Origin: Clostridiales bacterium UBA4644
GTDB taxonomy: Bacteria; Bacillota; Clostridia; Oscillospirales; Butyricicoccaceae
Assembly: GCA_002405755.1 (NCBI GenBank)
Contig: DHMK01000038.1
Coordinates: forward strand, 11,034-51,068
Length of the DNA stretch: 40,035 nucleotides
Reading direction: 5' to 3'
The notes beneath the pieces are model-generated. The model ran no database searches. It saw only the letters and a program-made list of their open reading frames with translations, and had not been told where the DNA came from. How positions within the stretch are numbered: position 1 is the stretch's first letter; the number at the start of each line of letters is the position of its first letter. The translations under genes were made by a program, and so were the position numbers. This document shows, in pieces, positions 38,832 to 40,035 of the stretch.

Positions 38832-39071
38832 ATGAAGAAGCATGGACAGAGAATGGAGCTGGCAGGCGGGATCGGTCTGCTTTTGCTGGCGATGGCTTCT
38901 GATGGAGGCGCCTTGTCCCTGGGCCGGCTGCTGGTGCTGGGCAGCCTGTGTCTGGGCTGTATGCTGCTGGGCTGGCGCTTCACCCTGCCCAGAAAGCGCC
39001 GCACCTCCGCCTGCGGCGGCGTGTCTCCGGTCTGCCCGGCAAAGCTGCCCGCCGTCCGCCCTGCGGCATGA
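38832..39071 (+). CDS. Small membrane protein, possibly SOS-regulated
   Basis: A 79-residue product with two hydrophobic stretches (about residues 10-22 and 29-48) followed by a basic RKRR and a Pro/Cys/Ala-rich tail of about 25 residues. GGAAGGGG lies about nine bases before the ATG, a promoter is 48 bases upstream, and a terminator follows the stop, so a real transcription unit is likely although the protein matches no family recognised here. A LexA-like box sits on its promoter; small membrane proteins under LexA in Gram-positives (YneA type) delay division, but no sequence likeness to YneA (no LysM) was seen. Confidence 0.65.
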   Translation: MKKHGQRMELAGGIGLLLLAMASDGGALSLGRLLVLGSLCLGCMLLGWRFTLPRKRRTSACGGVSPVCPAKLPAVRPAA

Positions 39072-39097
39072 CCCGGCAGGCCGCGCAAGATAAGCTC

Positions 39098-39140
39098 AGC
39101 GCCCGTTCCCTCTGCTTTTTGAGGGAGACGGGCGCTTTTT
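39098..39140 (+). terminator. Terminator after the small membrane protein gene
   Basis: AGCGCCCGTTCCCTC (39098-39112) pairs with GAGGGAGACGGGCGCT (39121-39136) with one bulge; a T run follows. Confidence 0.88.
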
Positions 39141-39177
39141 CGCTGCTTTCGCGTTATTTTCCGTGCCTTGAGCCGGC

Positions 39178-39654
39178 TCAGAGGTGCTCCTTGCAGCAAA
39201 GCTCCCCCACCTGCAGGCGGAAAACGCAAAGCCGCTCCAGCATCTCCGGCGGATACTGCCAGTCTGCCCGGCCGCTGTAGTGGGCCATCAGGCAGCTCAG
39301 CCCCGCCTGCTTTTCCCGCAGGTCCGTGACCTCCTCCATCCGGCCGGAGCCGATGATGCTGCGGAAGGCCGCAGTAAAGCCGCAGGCCTGGGCCGCCGGC
39401 TTCAGGGCATAGCCGCAGTCCATCTCAAAGCCCACCTGCGGCCTTTTGCGGATCAGCTCCCGCTTGCGGCCCTCCGAGGCCCCGTGGAAATAGAGCACAT
39501 AGCCCTCCTCCCGGCTCTGCCAGCCAAAGCTCAGCGGGACGATATAGGTCTCCGCCCCGTCCTGAAAGCCCACCCGGCAGATCTGGCATTCGTTCAGGAT
39601 CTCCCGGATCCGCTCCGGCTCCCGGACCTGGCGGTCCGCTCTTCTCATGTTCAT
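39178..39654 (-). CDS. Pyridoxamine 5'-phosphate oxidase-family protein (NimA-like)
   Basis: A 158-residue single-domain split-barrel flavin- or heme-binding protein. The N-terminal MRRADRQVREPERIREIL, the CQICRVGFQDGAETYIVPLSFGW strand pair, YFHGASEGRKRELIRKRPQVGFEMD, and SIIGSGRMEEVTD with a late HYSG fit the NimA/PPOX_2 subfamily, members of which include 5-nitroimidazole reductases. True nitroimidazole resistance cannot be inferred. GAGGAGG lies seven bases before the ATG. It starts 12 bases after the stop of the PhzF-family gene, so both are likely co-transcribed. Confidence 0.88.
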   Translation of the reverse strand: MNMRRADRQVREPERIREILNECQICRVGFQDGAETYIVPLSFGWQSREEGYVLYFHGASEGRKRELIRKRPQVGFEMDCGYALKPAAQACGFTAAFRSIIGSGRMEEVTDLREKQAGLSCLMAHYSGRADWQYPPEMLERLCVFRLQVGELCCKEHL

Positions 39655-39666
39655 TTCAGTGCCTCC

Positions 39667-40035
39667 TCAAATATGCAGCGTGCCCTCCAGATAAAGGACG
39701 GCGTCTCCCCCGATGGACACCCGGTCGCCCTGCAGGGTGCAGCGCAGCGTCCCGCCCCGGCGGGAAAGCTGCCGGGCGGTAAGGGTCTCCTTGCCCAGCC
39801 TTGCGGCCCAGAAGGGCGCCAGCGTGCAGTGGGCGGAGCCGGTGACCGGATCCTCCGCCACCGCGTCCCGGGGGTCAAAATACCGGCTGACAAAGTCGCA
39901 GTCCTCCCCCGGCGCCGTGGGCACCAGCCCCCATTGGGGCGCCACCTGCGCCATCCGCTCCAGATCGGGCTGCAGCCGCCGGACGGCCTCCGCGCTCTCC
40001 AGCAGGACGATCCTGTCCCGGGACTGCCAGCACCC
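39667..40035 (-). CDS. PhzF family isomerase, C-terminal part (runs off the window)
   Basis: The gene enters the window from the right; about 122 codons are present. The visible part includes VLLESAEAVRRLQPDLERMAQ, then CDFVSRYFDPRDAVAEDPVTGSAHCTLAPFWAARLGK, the C-terminal catalytic-domain signature of PhzF/YddE proteins (EDPVTGSAH). The end, RGGTLRCTLQGDRVSIGG, is also typical. PhzF proteins are cofactor-free isomerases or epimerases; most bacterial copies have no known substrate and no link to phenazine. The N-terminal half and start are outside the window. Confidence 0.9.
   Translation of the reverse strand, partial: GCWQSRDRIVLLESAEAVRRLQPDLERMAQVAPQWGLVPTAPGEDCDFVSRYFDPRDAVAEDPVTGSAHCTLAPFWAARLGKETLTARQLSRRGGTLRCTLQGDRVSIGGDAVLYLEGTLHI

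Noticed and set aside
1..40035. CRISPR arrays, insertion sequences, prophage
   Set aside because: No regularly spaced repeats, transposase or integrase, or phage structural genes were seen anywhere in the window.

Overview
The window is dense, GC-rich (roughly 60%) chromosomal DNA of a Gram-positive-type anaerobe. The YitT and TVP38 membrane proteins, S-layer-homology proteins, a tryptophan T-box, a purine riboswitch, a DinR/LexA-like box, TTG/GTG starts with strong AGGAGG-type ribosome sites, and many ferredoxin-type enzymes all point to Clostridia. A gut Oscillospirales/Ruminococcaceae-like organism is the best guess, inferred from gene content only. No phage, insertion sequence or CRISPR array was seen.

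Layout. 1-161: the end of a tRNA-Asp, a complete tRNA-Thr(GGT) and a terminator. 246-4115: yitT, then a consensus promoter and Trp-type T-box leader controlling a TrpB2-type tryptophan synthase beta chain, then an acyltransferase-3 membrane protein. 4116-4520: a gene-poor gap with a perfect consensus promoter on the minus strand driving what looks like an unidentified ~150-nt RNA. 4521-7886: phosphoglucomutase, a small membrane-anchored protein, and an aldo/keto reductase fused to a two-cluster ferredoxin domain. 7928-13060: a surface-protein block with a C39-like secreted protein, a broken beta-helix-like secreted gene (no start codon, frameshift at a C8 tract) and an SLH protein. The last two sit between two near-identical copies of a 39-bp terminator sequence.

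13198-18245: a compact operon, iorA-iorB-CoA transferase-aminotransferase. Together these can run oxidative fermentation of aromatic amino acids: transamination to the aryl-pyruvate, ferredoxin-linked decarboxylation to aryl-acetyl-CoA, and CoA transfer that releases the aryl-acetate. 18266-29703: mostly housekeeping genes: TVP38-type protein, DUF2156 protein, UppP, FtsK/SpoIIIE, YgiQ radical SAM protein, EamA transporter, a short QueG-like protein, asparaginase, a P-loop kinase-like protein and a HAD phosphatase.

29053-35612 (minus strand): a purine salvage/uptake unit. It comprises xpt, then a guanine-class purine riboswitch with its terminator, a BMP-family lipoprotein, an ABC ATPase, two permeases, and the HAD phosphatase at the end. 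35727-40035: a CofE-like gamma-glutamyl ligase, a 72-residue protein with 14 cysteines, a secreted SLH-like protein, and a divergent promoter region with phased AAATTTTG motifs and a LexA-like box in front of a 79-residue membrane protein. Last come a PPOX-family protein and the 3' part of a PhzF-family gene that runs off the window.

The observations most worth a second look are the unidentified minus-strand RNA (4215-4368), the possible SOS-controlled small membrane protein (38745-39071), the broken gene between duplicated terminators (9661-13053), and the aryl-pyruvate fermentation operon.
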